Made by a program: the position numbers and the translations under genes. From IMG/VR virus record IMGVR_UViG_3300021168_000016, positions 1 to 64,000 of that record: a stretch of DNA of 64,000 bases; one strand, 5' to 3'. The DNA comes from a virus. Positions 45,336-53,306 of this stretch are shown piece by piece (position 1 is the stretch's first letter; each line of letters begins with the position of its first letter). The notes under the pieces were generated by a model, which had not been told where the DNA came from, ran no database searches, and saw nothing but the letters and a program-made list of their open reading frames with translations.

Positions 45336-47086
45336 TCCATGAATCCAACTTTACGATCCATCTTTTGCAGTACATCAGTACGTGATTGCGTCCTCAAGCC
45401 GATAGGTTGTACTTCTCTTTCTGCTCGAAATTGTAGTCCGCACTGGCCGCAGCGCCATTGTCCCTGAGCACGGCTAATACACGTTGCTTGACATTCGGGA
45501 CAGTTAAGAGGCTTATCAACCTGCATTGGCTTCAGTAAACTCTTCGCTTCCTCTATTTTTCGCATATCCTTAAAGAAGTCCAATGCGCCGTAGACTAAAG
45601 TACGTTCAGCGAATGCGAGCATAATAGATTCTGCTCGATCAGGACTTCTCATTCCCCTTTTGGCTGCATCTTCTTTTGATTCAATCTGAATCTGCCCTTT
45701 TGAAGTAGGCTTATAACGTATACCGGCTAACTGTCCAACTGTCTTCTCATCTGAAAGTCCAGAAATCTCACCGGCCTGGAATCTAAGGCGGAGTCCCCAA
45801 TAGAACTCTGCTTTAAGATTGAAGTACTTATCACCATCGTTACTTATCTCACAGACATTGATAGGAGTAACTGGAAAGCCCATATCTTTAAGATGCTGGC
45901 AAATACCCCAGCCAATACCAATTGAATCAATATTGATATTCTCAATGTTCTCTTTTAGTCTCTCTTGAAGATTTCTTAGGCAGATTACAATATCACCACG
46001 TGGATCTGAATAGTTCCATTGCTTGTGAAGTATGATCTCTCCGCCACGCCTAACTGTAAGAGATGACTCATCTTCCCCAGGACCAGCAACATCTAACCCA
46101 GCCTTAATCTTTCCTACACCGATACCTTGGCTAGCCCCTGCTTCCTCAAGCCAAGTAAGACTCATGAGAGCATCAGGACTCTGTTTCGGGAAGTTTCCTA
46201 GTACACGAGATTCCCAGAGAGGATGTCCTGGACCCCATTCAAAATACTTTTCCTGTACCCATCTTCGAGTTGTTAGATAAGGAAGAGCATTAGTATCAAG
46301 TTCCTCATCTGTAGCATCTAACAGGTCTCCCGGTACTTTCTTTCCTAACCTTTTAGATTCTCCTAGTTGATCTAGGAAGTAGGTTCCTTTCAGGTTAGGC
46401 GTATCAAAGGCAGAGATTGTATACGTCTTCCAACCTGAACGATTATCTGTAAATGCATCATGGAAGGGACCGGATGAGATGGTTGGGTTGCCGATAGCAA
46501 GAATACGTACATTACCACCAGCTCTAGCACCTTCAATGGCTTCCCAGATCTTTGCTTCTACACCGGGTGCTTCATCTAGGATGATTAGTACATGCTCTGC
46601 GTGGATACCTTGAAACTTAACACCTTCATCAGACTTCGTGACTGATGTAGCTAATCCATAAGCGAGGCGCTTAGCTCCACCAGGAAACTGTATCTTGGTT
46701 AAGTTAGCAATGGGAAAAGGATATGTACTCTTAGCTAGGAAGCTGTGAACCTCTCCCCAGAGTAGACGTTCTACCTGTCCCCATGTCGGCGCGGTCGTTA
46801 CCACTACTACTTCCTGATACTTCGCTAGGAACCATAATACTGCTAAAGCTGCGGTAAAGGTCTTTGAAGAAGCATGGCAAGCCTTTACAGCTACACGAGC
46901 TTGAGGTACTGTCAGAGAGTTTAGAATCTCCTTCTGCATGTACCAAAGATTAGTCTGTAGATAAGTCTTTGCGAATAGGTCAGGAAGTTCAAACGATAAC
47001 TTGATACGTTGTGCTGGTGTTAAGGTTGATAGATTTAATCCTTGAGCAACAACATCAGCAACCGGTAATACTGCTTGAGTAGCCAT
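45332..47086 (-). CDS. Terminase large subunit
   Basis: 584 residues. ATPase: Walker A-like KACHASSKT at residues 68-76 (Ser replaces the usual Gly before Lys), Walker B VLIILDEAPG at 166-175, coupling motif near AIGNP. Nuclease: AGLDVAG around residue 330 and a second Asp in DSIGIGW; Asp in PDRAESIMLA. Unusual C-terminal zinc ribbon (CPEC, C, CGQC at about 520-550). Packages DNA into proheads. Confidence 0.92.
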   Translation of the reverse strand: MATQAVLPVADVVAQGLNLSTLTPAQRIKLSFELPDLFAKTYLQTNLWYMQKEILNSLTVPQARVAVKACHASSKTFTAALAVLWFLAKYQEVVVVTTAPTWGQVERLLWGEVHSFLAKSTYPFPIANLTKIQFPGGAKRLAYGLATSVTKSDEGVKFQGIHAEHVLIILDEAPGVEAKIWEAIEGARAGGNVRILAIGNPTISSGPFHDAFTDNRSGWKTYTISAFDTPNLKGTYFLDQLGESKRLGKKVPGDLLDATDEELDTNALPYLTTRRWVQEKYFEWGPGHPLWESRVLGNFPKQSPDALMSLTWLEEAGASQGIGVGKIKAGLDVAGPGEDESSLTVRRGGEIILHKQWNYSDPRGDIVICLRNLQERLKENIENINIDSIGIGWGICQHLKDMGFPVTPINVCEISNDGDKYFNLKAEFYWGLRLRFQAGEISGLSDEKTVGQLAGIRYKPTSKGQIQIESKEDAAKRGMRSPDRAESIMLAFAERTLVYGALDFFKDMRKIEEAKSLLKPMQVDKPLNCPECQATCISRAQGQWRCGQCGLQFRAEREVQPIGLRTQSRTDVLQKMDRKVGFMD

Positions 47087-47373
47087 TAATGTTTTCTAGC
47101 TTCAGCGCAGAGTCCTATAGGAGATTTCCGCCCAACAACTGCAGTAAGTTGAAGCGTACTATAGCCACCACTCCTACGGCCTGTCCAAACGTATCGAAGG
47201 ACACATGTATACATCACAATAGCCCTGAGTTCAGGAATCCAGATAGCTTCATCACCATGCACAGCTTGCTGTGCTTTAGTGAAAGAAGTATGATAGTGAT
47301 ATTTACAGGGAGGACGTATTCCTGATACTTCCCAAGCAGTTACCTGTGAATGTGTCAAAATGCACGTCGCCAC
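47086..47373 (-). CDS. Hypothetical small protein
   Basis: 95 residues, basic, with four Cys and several His (CKYHYHTSF). Start overlaps the previous stop and its stop overlaps the terminase ATG, so it is translated with its neighbours. No domain recognised. Confidence 0.55.
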   Translation of the reverse strand: MATCILTHSQVTAWEVSGIRPPCKYHYHTSFTKAQQAVHGDEAIWIPELRAIVMYTCVLRYVWTGRRSGGYSTLQLTAVVGRKSPIGLCAEARKH

Positions 47374-47627
47374 TAAAGCACATCCTCCGGCTTTATACCT
47401 TTAAGGATTAATGTAGGACTTACAGCCAACATCATCCTAGCTGTTTGTAATCCCAGCATATAACCTATCCTAAGATCACTGGATATACCCTTAGCTCCTA
47501 TCTCCTGTGCTCGTACATCTCCAAATGACTTTAGCTCAGCCTCTTGGCTAGCCAGCATCCTTGGATCTGCATTATGCAGACTATCTTGAGCCATTTCTAT
47601 AAACATTACGGACGGTGCTACCCACAT
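47373..47627 (-). CDS. Hypothetical small protein
   Basis: 84 residues, mostly helical (ASQEAELKSFGDVRAQE; LRIGYMLGLQTARMMLAVSP), no signal peptide. Its helical pattern and final GIKPEDVL tail are not diagnostic. It overlaps the gene on its 3' side by one base. Confidence 0.55.
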   Translation of the reverse strand: MWVAPSVMFIEMAQDSLHNADPRMLASQEAELKSFGDVRAQEIGAKGISSDLRIGYMLGLQTARMMLAVSPTLILKGIKPEDVL

Positions 47628-47629
47628 AA

Positions 47630-48337
47630 TTACCGCACCACCGTCGTCGTCGCAACTACTATGTTGCTAGGACCAGAAGTAACGAATACGCCAGCAATAG
47701 TATCATGAGCCTTTACATCAAACCAGCATGTCTTCTTTACATTCGGTGCAACTGGCGTGCAGGTTGCAGTATAGGACTTTTGGCTTGCGGGAACAATAGC
47801 AACTCGTGGAGGTGAAGGACACCTTGAATCACCACATCGATAAATCCAATAGTTATCAACTACTACGCCTGCCTGCTGGATAGGAGCCTTCCACATTAAA
47901 GGAACATTGTTCTTTGCGATTGTACCGACAGTCAAGCCGGTTGGAGTTGCTGGTTGGCCATCAGCTGGGATAACTACAGGGCCAACTTCATCAGGACCAG
48001 ACAAGCTAGGATTACAGGTAGAGCAGTATGCTTTAACTGAGTAGTAATAACTTCCTAATGCCATCACTCCAGTATCTGTGTAACTGCATGTGGCTAATGG
48101 AGAGGCATTCAAAGGAGTTGTACTTTCCTGTCCTTGGATTGATCCTCGATAGAAGTTGAACATAACTCCTGCGGTTGTATCCGTACAACCACCGAGGGTA
48201 ACAGAATGGACAGTAGCACCAGCAAGGGTGCTTGTATTAACTGTAGCTCTTGGAGCTACTTTTGGTTGTGTACGAGGCTTCGTTTGTCCGAAGCTAAGAC
48301 AGGATCCAAGCATTACAAATAAAATGAGACTTTTCAT
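47630..48337 (-). CDS. Secreted fibronectin type III-like protein
   Basis: 235 residues. Signal peptide KSLILFVMLGSCLSFGQ. Two FN3-like beta-sandwich domains (about 40-115 and 118-232) recognised by strand pattern, PATPTGLTVGTIAKNNVPLMW and ...NIVVATTTV; Cys pairs suggest disulfides outside the cytoplasm. Strange position, between the terminase subunits. Likely acts in the periplasm or at the host surface. Confidence 0.7.
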   Translation of the reverse strand: MKSLILFVMLGSCLSFGQTKPRTQPKVAPRATVNTSTLAGATVHSVTLGGCTDTTAGVMFNFYRGSIQGQESTTPLNASPLATCSYTDTGVMALGSYYYSVKAYCSTCNPSLSGPDEVGPVVIPADGQPATPTGLTVGTIAKNNVPLMWKAPIQQAGVVVDNYWIYRCGDSRCPSPPRVAIVPASQKSYTATCTPVAPNVKKTCWFDVKAHDTIAGVFVTSGPSNIVVATTTVVR

Positions 48338-48346
48338 CGTAACTCC

Positions 48347-48535
48347 TTAGAATACCTGACATGTGAATATTGGTAACTCGATACCGTGCTGCTGGAGATG
48401 CTCGAAAAGAGACGATATTAGTTGATTTGTCTCTTCAGGTAAGATCCATACGCCTTCCCACTGGCACTCTTCACACTTGATAGATTGTGGTCCAGCGACG
48501 AAGTTCGGGACAGGATCGGACTTCTTTACCGGCAT
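48347..48535 (-). CDS. Small zinc-finger protein
   Basis: 62 residues with CEECQWEGVW (residues 21-30) and H45/H49 in SLFEHLQQHGIEL, a C2H2-like zinc site. Stop lies 10 bases before the next gene. Function unknown. Confidence 0.55.
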   Translation of the reverse strand: MPVKKSDPVPNFVAGPQSIKCEECQWEGVWILPEETNQLISSLFEHLQQHGIELPIFTCQVF

Positions 48536-48620
48536 GTTTCCCCACTTCTGTTACTGCTGAAAAGGGAATACCTGTTAGAGTTCTATAGGACTGATGAAAA
48601 CCTTCTCTACTAGGGCGTCT

Positions 48621-49376
48621 TCAAGAACCCTTTTGGGATTGTGTATCATCTACTAAGATCTTACCTTCAAGGACAGGATGCTTATCTTCGAGCTTCTCTC
48701 TATCCGGACTTACTACTCGAACATTTTGGACATTGATAGTAGTGTTCATGATAATCTGATCAAATGCTTGAATAGTTGATGGTGATCCATCTTTTCCATC
48801 TGATTCAAATCTGTTATCTGAAAGCATACCCTTTAGACGTGTTTCTAATGCGACGTATGCTGCTTTAGGTACAAACGTAATTCGAGGACGACCTGCTGCA
48901 TCATAGTAGAGTTCTTGAATAGCTTCAGCTGCTTCTCTTGACGGCATATTATTAAGGTTAAGCTGGAAGTTGCCATCAGGAAGAATATCGTAGTAATCAA
49001 GTGGATTTGAATGGGCGCAAGCAGAAACTCGATTTAATACATCTTCTGTAGTTAGCTGCATCTTCTCGAAATGAACTCTTGCTCGCTTCTGAATTTCTTG
49101 GAATATCCGCGGTCTGCGGTAAACATCGGTACCGGTAACACTTTCCTTAAACCCAGCTAAAGTTTTTGCTTCCTTTAGACTCTTACCCTGCAGAAAGAAT
49201 TCAATGAAGGTCATTTCCTTAGTAGTAAGACCTCTATTTGTGGGAAGCGGTGTATTACTAATCTTTTCTACTTGCTCAATAGAGAGACTACTGTTAGGTC
49301 TAAGAGGTAATACTGGAGTCTTTCTAATTGGTAGGAGGTCAACGTCTTTCTTTTCAATTGGAGGAGACGTGGACAT
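48621..49376 (-). CDS. Terminase small subunit
   Basis: 251 residues. A helix-turn-helix region with LTTKEMTFIEFFLQGKSLKEAKTLAGFKESVTG and YRRPRIFQEIQKRARVHFEK is the Terminase_2 family signature. The oligomerisation helices and an acidic C-terminus follow. Recognises the packaging site. First gene of the late operon, directly behind a sigma70-like promoter. AAGG three bases before the ATG. Confidence 0.85.
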   Translation of the reverse strand: MSTSPPIEKKDVDLLPIRKTPVLPLRPNSSLSIEQVEKISNTPLPTNRGLTTKEMTFIEFFLQGKSLKEAKTLAGFKESVTGTDVYRRPRIFQEIQKRARVHFEKMQLTTEDVLNRVSACAHSNPLDYYDILPDGNFQLNLNNMPSREAAEAIQELYYDAAGRPRITFVPKAAYVALETRLKGMLSDNRFESDGKDGSPSTIQAFDQIIMNTTINVQNVRVVSPDREKLEDKHPVLEGKILVDDTQSQKGS

Positions 49377-49385
49377 GTACCTTAA

Positions 49386-49414
49386 GTTGTATTGGATTCT
49401 CTACAGTATGTCAA
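49386..49414 (-). promoter_or_regulatory. Sigma70-like promoter of the late operon
   Basis: On the minus strand TTGACA (49,409-49,414) and TACAAC (49,386-49,391) are separated by 17 bases, and the terminase small subunit ATG follows ten bases later. The -35 is perfect; the -10 matches at four of six positions. Confidence 0.6.
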
Positions 49415-49566
49415 GACAAACCTTTAACAGACGATTAATAAGGCAGATTACCAATAATATCTACTTGACTTCTTTCGAACGTTAATATACATTAGTAATG
49501 TCTTCGGACTCCCCGCCCAGAGGAAATGTATCTGGGCATCGCTTTATACAATTAATTCATAAAAAT

Positions 49567-49593
49567 CTCCCCCACCAACTAAAAGTGGGGGAG
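49567..49593 (-). terminator. Hairpin terminator after the Cys-rich gene
   Basis: A perfect 9-bp GC-rich stem (CTCCCCCAC with GTGGGGGAG) with a 9-base loop is followed on the minus strand by ATTTTTATG. It insulates the late operon from transcription of the Cys-rich gene. Confidence 0.75.
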
Positions 49594-49618
49594 AACTTTT
49601 GTGCTTAACTTTTTCCTC

Positions 49619-49879
49619 CTAGCAAGAGATTGTAGAGCCATCCCCTCCTGTTGTTATAGCTCCAGTTGTGGTTCCCGTATATATAATCGTATTTGTTGGG
49701 TACACTACTGGATACGTAGGCATGACCCAATACGGCTGTGGATAGATATATGGTGCAAAATAAACAGGTTGCCATGGAAGAGCTACGTACTTTCCGCAGT
49801 TTCTACAGCAACCGCAATGAGAGCAACGATCACAGTTGGCGCAAGCGCCACACTGTTTACATCCTGCTCTTTTACTCAT
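49619..49879 (-). CDS. Cys-rich periodic protein with Tyr/Pro-rich tail
   Basis: 86 residues. Residues 7-28 hold nine Cys in a near-perfect CxxC walk (C7, 10, 13, 16, 19, 22, 24, 25, 28), enough for two to three metal ions. The rest is Tyr/Pro/Thr-rich (YFAPYIYPQPYW), low in charge. The ribosome site AAGGAGGTGTA is the best in the region. Bracketed by two similar hairpins, so probably an independently expressed cassette. No family recognised. Confidence 0.65.
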   Translation of the reverse strand: MSKRAGCKQCGACANCDRCSHCGCCRNCGKYVALPWQPVYFAPYIYPQPYWVMPTYPVVYPTNTIIYTGTTTGAITTGGDGSTISC

Positions 49880-50015
49880 TACACCTCCTTAGAAACATCC
49901 CCACCCCCGAAAGAGTGGGGATATTTTTGCTTTACCTTACCCCACCGGACCTCACCACAACGTACCTAACCCCGCCAGACCTCACCAGACCAGACCCTGC
50001 CGTGTCATTTCAAAA
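49880..50015 (-). repeat. Hairpin plus C-rich direct repeats in front of the Cys-rich gene
   Basis: A hairpin at 49,897-49,922 (ATCCCCAC with GTGGGGAT) resembles the one after the gene. Beyond it, 49,930-50,000 holds imperfect direct repeats rich in ACC(C)C and ACCTCACCA on the plus strand (GGT and GG runs on the minus strand). The strand asymmetry could support weak quadruplexes or a protein-binding array. Confidence 0.4.
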
Positions 50016-50282
50016 TCATGCGGCCTGTTTAGCCTTGACTACAGCACGCTTCCCAGTAAAATCACCGTTTGCTTCAGATTGGAAAGTGTACATGCCATCA
50101 ATTCCAGTTTGGACTGTTCCATCAAGAGTATGGTAAGCTTTTAGCCGACCTCGCTTCGTCTTCTTGACGAAAATTGGTCGGTAGACAACAGCGATGACCT
50201 CTAGACCGTTAGCATCCTTTTCTCCATGACCTGGCTCGATAGTAAAACCTAATCCGAGCAGGCTATTTGATTTCTCTGCCAT
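50016..50282 (-). CDS. Hypothetical small protein
   Basis: 88 residues, basic at the C-terminus (GKRAVVKAKQAA), beta-rich by pattern (HGEKDANGLEVIAVVYRPIF). AAAGGAGAAATT precedes the ATG, with a GGTATA promoter a few bases earlier. Function unknown. Confidence 0.65.
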   Translation of the reverse strand: MAEKSNSLLGLGFTIEPGHGEKDANGLEVIAVVYRPIFVKKTKRGRLKAYHTLDGTVQTGIDGMYTFQSEANGDFTGKRAVVKAKQAA

Positions 50283-50297
50283 AATTTCTCCTTTTAT

Positions 50298-50320
50298 AGT
50301 ATATACCGCTAGTTTAGACG
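50298..50320 (-). promoter_or_regulatory. GGTATA-type promoter
   Basis: On the minus strand the motif ACTAGCGGTATATACT ends in -10-like TATACT (50,298-50,303). The ribosome site of the next gene starts just six bases later, giving a very short leader. The same ACTAGCGGTATA string occurs upstream of the regulator gene. Confidence 0.55.
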
Positions 50321-50335
50321 AAGTAGCAATAAAAT

Positions 50336-51022
50336 TTAACCTTTCTTCTGTATCACAAAAGACATGGAATCATTTTCTTTATAAAGATCTTCTCCACAAG
50401 AACACTTGAGTCTAGCATAATCAAACTGATCGCCTCCACATTTCCAGCAGCGCAGTGGTAAGTGAGAACGTCTAATCATATGAAGATCTTCGATTGAATA
50501 GAATAGCTCAGCAATCTCCTTTCCTGTGAAGTAGTAATCAAGGGATTCCTGGATATGCTTTGTAGGATGTTCTCCCGTAGACTTAAGATGCTTGATCATC
50601 AGCAGTACGTGAAAGATTGTAGGAGAACCTAATCTTATAAAGGATGCGTGGATATCCTCTACGATGTAGAAGCCACCCTTCCTTACATGAGGGAATCCCT
50701 CGAGTAGACAGATAGCCTGATGCTCTGGTTGATGACTGCCGTCATCGATTATCAGATCAAACTTAATGTCTAATCGTTGGAACATCTCCCTTACTTCTAG
50801 TCGCTTCCCTTGATCCTGATGTAAATAGATAAATCTAGGATCCTTGATTGCATCAAATATCCCGAAGATATCAACACCTAATACATCAGCATGAGGAAAG
50901 CGTTCTAGAAGGAATCGTATCGAAGCTCCTTGGAGCACACCGAATTCAAGGATATTCTTTGGTGGATCGATACGGGTGAATATGAGTCTCTCATAATCAC
51001 CCATGTACTGATGCCAGTACAC
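50336..51022 (-). CDS. SAM-dependent methyltransferase with zinc-ribbon insert
   Basis: 228 residues (first codon GTG at 51,022; an ATG at 51,004 is possible). Motif I ILEFGVLQGASIRFL, LGVDIFG, motif II FDLIIDDGSHQPEHQ and GGFYIVEDIHASF, as in macrolide/sugar O-methyltransferases of the TylF/MycE type. A zinc ribbon near the end (CWKCGG ... CSCGEDL). May modify a sugar; distinct from the methyltransferase at 44.2 kb. Confidence 0.75.
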   Translation of the reverse strand: MYWHQYMGDYERLIFTRIDPPKNILEFGVLQGASIRFLLERFPHADVLGVDIFGIFDAIKDPRFIYLHQDQGKRLEVREMFQRLDIKFDLIIDDGSHQPEHQAICLLEGFPHVRKGGFYIVEDIHASFIRLGSPTIFHVLLMIKHLKSTGEHPTKHIQESLDYYFTGKEIAELFYSIEDLHMIRRSHLPLRCWKCGGDQFDYARLKCSCGEDLYKENDSMSFVIQKKG

Positions 51023-51209
51023 CTTTCACTTTCCTAATTTTGTCTCTACCGGGTACATTCTTGTTGTCTCCGTATCGTGTCGGTTGCTGTTTCAGTGCCG
51101 CCCAACTCGATCCACTTTTAAATGCTCCAGTCCAACCTGCTGGAATCGAAGCTTCTTTCTTAACAGCAGCTTTATCAGCAATATGCTTATCTTTCTGTTT
51201 CTGAGTCAT
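50997..51209 (-). CDS. Hypothetical Lys-rich protein
   Basis: 70 residues from the ATG at 51,209, chosen because GAGGGAAAA precedes it; a longer frame from 51,269 overlaps a well-supported small gene. Basic (QKQKDKHIADKAAVKK), no membrane segment. It overlaps the methyltransferase start. Function unknown. Confidence 0.5.
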   Translation of the reverse strand: MTQKQKDKHIADKAAVKKEASIPAGWTGAFKSGSSWAALKQQPTRYGDNKNVPGRDKIRKVKGVLASVHG

Positions 51210-51330
51210 TTTTCCCTCGTAGCCATCTGCAGAGAAAGCAGGGTCTAATATCAGTACATGTAACGACATCGTAAGCAGAGACGGCTAGCAGTGTGATAAC
51301 CAAGCCAGTGATAACCCCCCAAGATATCAT
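51187..51330 (-). CDS. Small single-span membrane protein
   Basis: 47 residues: MISWGVITGLVITLLAVSAY membrane span, then DVVTCTDIRPCFLCRWLRGK with three Cys. Its ATG overlaps the stop of the MerR-type regulator (ATGA), strong evidence of coupled translation. It overlaps the next gene by about 20 bases. Function unknown. Confidence 0.55.
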   Translation of the reverse strand: MISWGVITGLVITLLAVSAYDVVTCTDIRPCFLCRWLRGKNDSETER

Positions 51331-51989
51331 AATATACCTCGTCCGCCAATAGATCGTATCCTTGTAGCGACAGCGCGTTCAGCCCTCCCAAAGTTCTTGC
51401 TAGATAGCTTGGCTGCTCGTTCGACAGGGGTGCGCTGTTGAGTTACCTGCTGTTCAGCATAATCGACTATCTTGTGAAAGATCTCTTCCGTGTAGACGTA
51501 TTGGTTGTTGTAGATATCAGGCTTTGGGGTAGCACCTTTAGCTTCCCACCGAGCGATAGTCGAATGACTGACGCCTAATAGGTTAGCTACTTCATTCCTG
51601 CTGTAGTACTTTTGGCCAGCCTGCAATACAGTAGTATCAGATCCTATGAACTCGTTCTGTGGAAGGGTATCACGGAGAGATTCCTTGAATCGGTTTATCG
51701 AACAGCGAGAACAGATGGATGAATTACGACGTGCTTTCCTTCTTTTACAGATACTGCAGAGTTCACTCTCGTCGTATGCTGGCTGTTGATGTGCGATTGC
51801 GACTTCTTTTATGCGCTGTAGTTCCTCTTCCGTATACAAGGACATACCATTGTAGCGGGTAGCTGAAGTAATTATCCCTTTCTTTTCCCAGCGACTGATA
51901 GTAGAGTGATCCACACCAGCGAGTTCAGCCACTTGCTTACGTGTGTATAGGTTCGGTGCAGCGTTGATTGGAATAGGTGTATCAGCCAT
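51327..51989 (-). CDS. Regulator with two MerR-type helix-turn-helix domains around a zinc ribbon
   Basis: 220 residues. HTH1 at about 14-63 (LYTRKQVAELAGVDHSTISR) and HTH2 at about 128-172 (YYSRNEVANLLGVSHSTIAR) are clearly duplicated. Between them is a zinc ribbon (C78, C81, C93, C96). The C-terminus (ERAVATRIRSIGGRGIL) is basic. No ligand domain. It is the first gene of the minus arm at the divergent junction, preceded by its own GGTATA promoter, and probably reads operator-like repeats nearby. Confidence 0.82.
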   Translation of the reverse strand: MADTPIPINAAPNLYTRKQVAELAGVDHSTISRWEKKGIITSATRYNGMSLYTEEELQRIKEVAIAHQQPAYDESELCSICKRRKARRNSSICSRCSINRFKESLRDTLPQNEFIGSDTTVLQAGQKYYSRNEVANLLGVSHSTIARWEAKGATPKPDIYNNQYVYTEEIFHKIVDYAEQQVTQQRTPVERAAKLSSKNFGRAERAVATRIRSIGGRGIL

Positions 51990-52009
51990 TTTATTCTGCC
52001 TGTAAGTTA

Positions 52010-52031
52010 TTATACCGCTAGTATAGGACGG
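52010..52031 (-). promoter_or_regulatory. GGTATA-type promoter of the regulator gene
   Basis: Minus-strand CGTCCTATACTAGCGGTATAAT; TATAAT (52,010-52,015) is a perfect -10. It shares CGTC...A-ACTAGCGGTATA with the promoter at 50.3 kb, so both are likely co-regulated. Confidence 0.6.
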
Positions 52032-52121
52032 AATGAAATATTTTTATATAACAACCTTTGCAGACATCCTTAGTAGTTAAGATTTTCATTAAAATCAAGA
52101 TGATGATATCAGCAGTAACGG

Positions 52122-52127
52122 TATACT
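52122..52127 (+). promoter_or_regulatory. GGTATACT promoter of the first rightward gene
   Basis: AACGGTATACT lies 18 bases before the ATG at 52,145 and ends six bases before the AAAGGAG ribosome site, mirroring the two leftward promoters. No clear -35. Confidence 0.5.
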
Positions 52128-52144
52128 AGGTAAAGGAGATTTAT

Positions 52145-52648
52145 ATGAAAAGTTTAGCAGCAGTACTAATGCTGATGATTTTATCTGCAGCAGCACAAAA
52201 GGTATGGGTAGGTACTGTCAAGGATGCTCCCTGTACTGAGATTAAAGACTTCTCGATAGGAGCTCCTACGTGGCAGGGATATCCTGAATCTGACTATACA
52301 AAGTATATGGAAGATACAACTGTGAGGGACGACTTTCAGATAGGACCAACCGTAGTTTGGTTTCCACCAGCACCGAAGGATGCTCCTGGCTGGGAATATG
52401 AGAATGTAGGTGACGGTACAGACAGTGGACCGCTTAAAGACTTTGAACCGCCTATGGATGTACCTGCCCTCACTGAAACTAAGAGTTGTTTCGATACTTT
52501 TTCTTTAGCATATTCAACTGGGTGGTCTATTTCTGAAGATGCAAAACATGGTTGTAAAATAACGTTTGCTACCTGTGCTGATAAGTCTCGTATACTGTTA
52601 ACTGCAGAAGATGGTTCTAAGCACTGTGTAAAGTTTCCTCAGATGTAG
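52145..52648 (+). CDS. Secreted hypothetical protein
   Basis: 167 residues. Signal peptide KSLAAVLMLMILSAAAQ. The mature part is acidic, Trp/Tyr/Pro-rich (YENVGDGTDSGP) with six Cys that could form disulfides (DAPCTEI, KSCFDTF, KHGCKI, ATCADK, KHCVKF). First gene of the rightward arm, with its own promoter. No family recognised. May act in the periplasm, e.g. in exclusion of other phages, but this is speculation. Confidence 0.65.
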   Translation: MKSLAAVLMLMILSAAAQKVWVGTVKDAPCTEIKDFSIGAPTWQGYPESDYTKYMEDTTVRDDFQIGPTVVWFPPAPKDAPGWEYENVGDGTDSGPLKDFEPPMDVPALTETKSCFDTFSLAYSTGWSISEDAKHGCKITFATCADKSRILLTAEDGSKHCVKFPQM

Positions 52649-52960
52649 ATGTATAGGAAGTTTATGGCAGTTTAGCAGAATTTGCTAATAACTGAAGATT
52701 AGTAGTTAGGATTTTCGGAAAGTAGAACCATATCTGAAGATACCATTGGATGTGGTTACCAGTTAAGATTTTCGGAAAGTATAGTTCTAGATGAAGATAC
52801 CAGTCCCCGTCGTCACAAAAATAAATTCGAAAATTGGCTCATAATGGCCCTTGAATTGCAAGGGATTGCAAACTACGCCGAGTCCCTGTGCGCGCTAGTG
52901 CGCCGAGTCTGTGCTCACAATGCAACCAAATTGTATACAATATACGTGCAATTGGGACGT
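52649..52960. repeat. Noncoding region with two 42-bp direct repeats
   Basis: No gene. Two near-identical copies at 52,704-52,745 and 52,760-52,802 share AGTTARGATTTTCGGAAAGTA and TGAAGATACCA; a related GTTAAGATTTTC lies at 52,075. After 52,850 the composition changes to repeats of ATTGCAA, GCCGAGT and TGCAATTGGGA, with a perfect palindrome ATTGTATACAAT at 52,930-52,941. Confidence 0.5.
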
Positions 52961-52990
52961 AAGAAAAGGCCAGTGCGTTATGCACTGGCC
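52961..52990 (-). terminator. Rho-independent terminator of the leftward two-gene module
   Basis: Stem GGCCAGTGC (52,968-52,976) with GCACTGGCC (52,982-52,990), loop of five, followed on the minus strand by TTTTCTT. It ends transcription of the two minus-strand genes at 53.0-53.8 kb. Confidence 0.85.
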
Positions 52991-52997
52991 GAGTAGC

Positions 52998-53249
52998 CTA
53001 CGCTGTGTGTGTGGGTTGAATGTTAGCCTCGACTGTCATACCTGCGATGAGCAGGGCAGCCTGTAGCTTAGGTCCGCTTAAACCGCTAATCTCGATAACG
53101 ATTGCTAGATGCTCCTTTGCATCCTCGACAGTGAACCCGACCGAAAGCATTTGGAAACAATCCCAGACCCCATGTACTACTACATGGACGTCAGCGAATG
53201 AGCCGCTATAGTGGCAGCACTTGCAAGGCTCCAATCTGAAGTTACGCGC
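52998..53249 (-). CDS. Hypothetical small protein of the inserted module
   Basis: 83 residues from the ATG at 53,249 (AAAGGA upstream); a longer frame starts at 53,291 in a dinucleotide-repeat stretch. N-terminal PCKCCHYSGSFADVHVVVHG with three Cys and two His may bind metal. The C-terminal half is hydrophobic/helical (GPKLQAALLIAG). GC content exceeds the neighbours. Function unknown. Confidence 0.55.
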   Translation of the reverse strand, partial: ARNFRLEPCKCCHYSGSFADVHVVVHGVWDCFQMLSVGFTVEDAKEHLAIVIEISGLSGPKLQAALLIAGMTVEANIQPTHTA

Positions 53250-53306
53250 CATTGTTTTGTTCCTTTCAGTGTGTGTGTGTAGTTCGTGCAAATAGGCTTG
53301 CGCCTA

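Noticed and set aside
49930-50010. CRISPR-like repeats
   Set aside because: The repeats are short, irregular and without unique spacers of constant length; no cas genes present.
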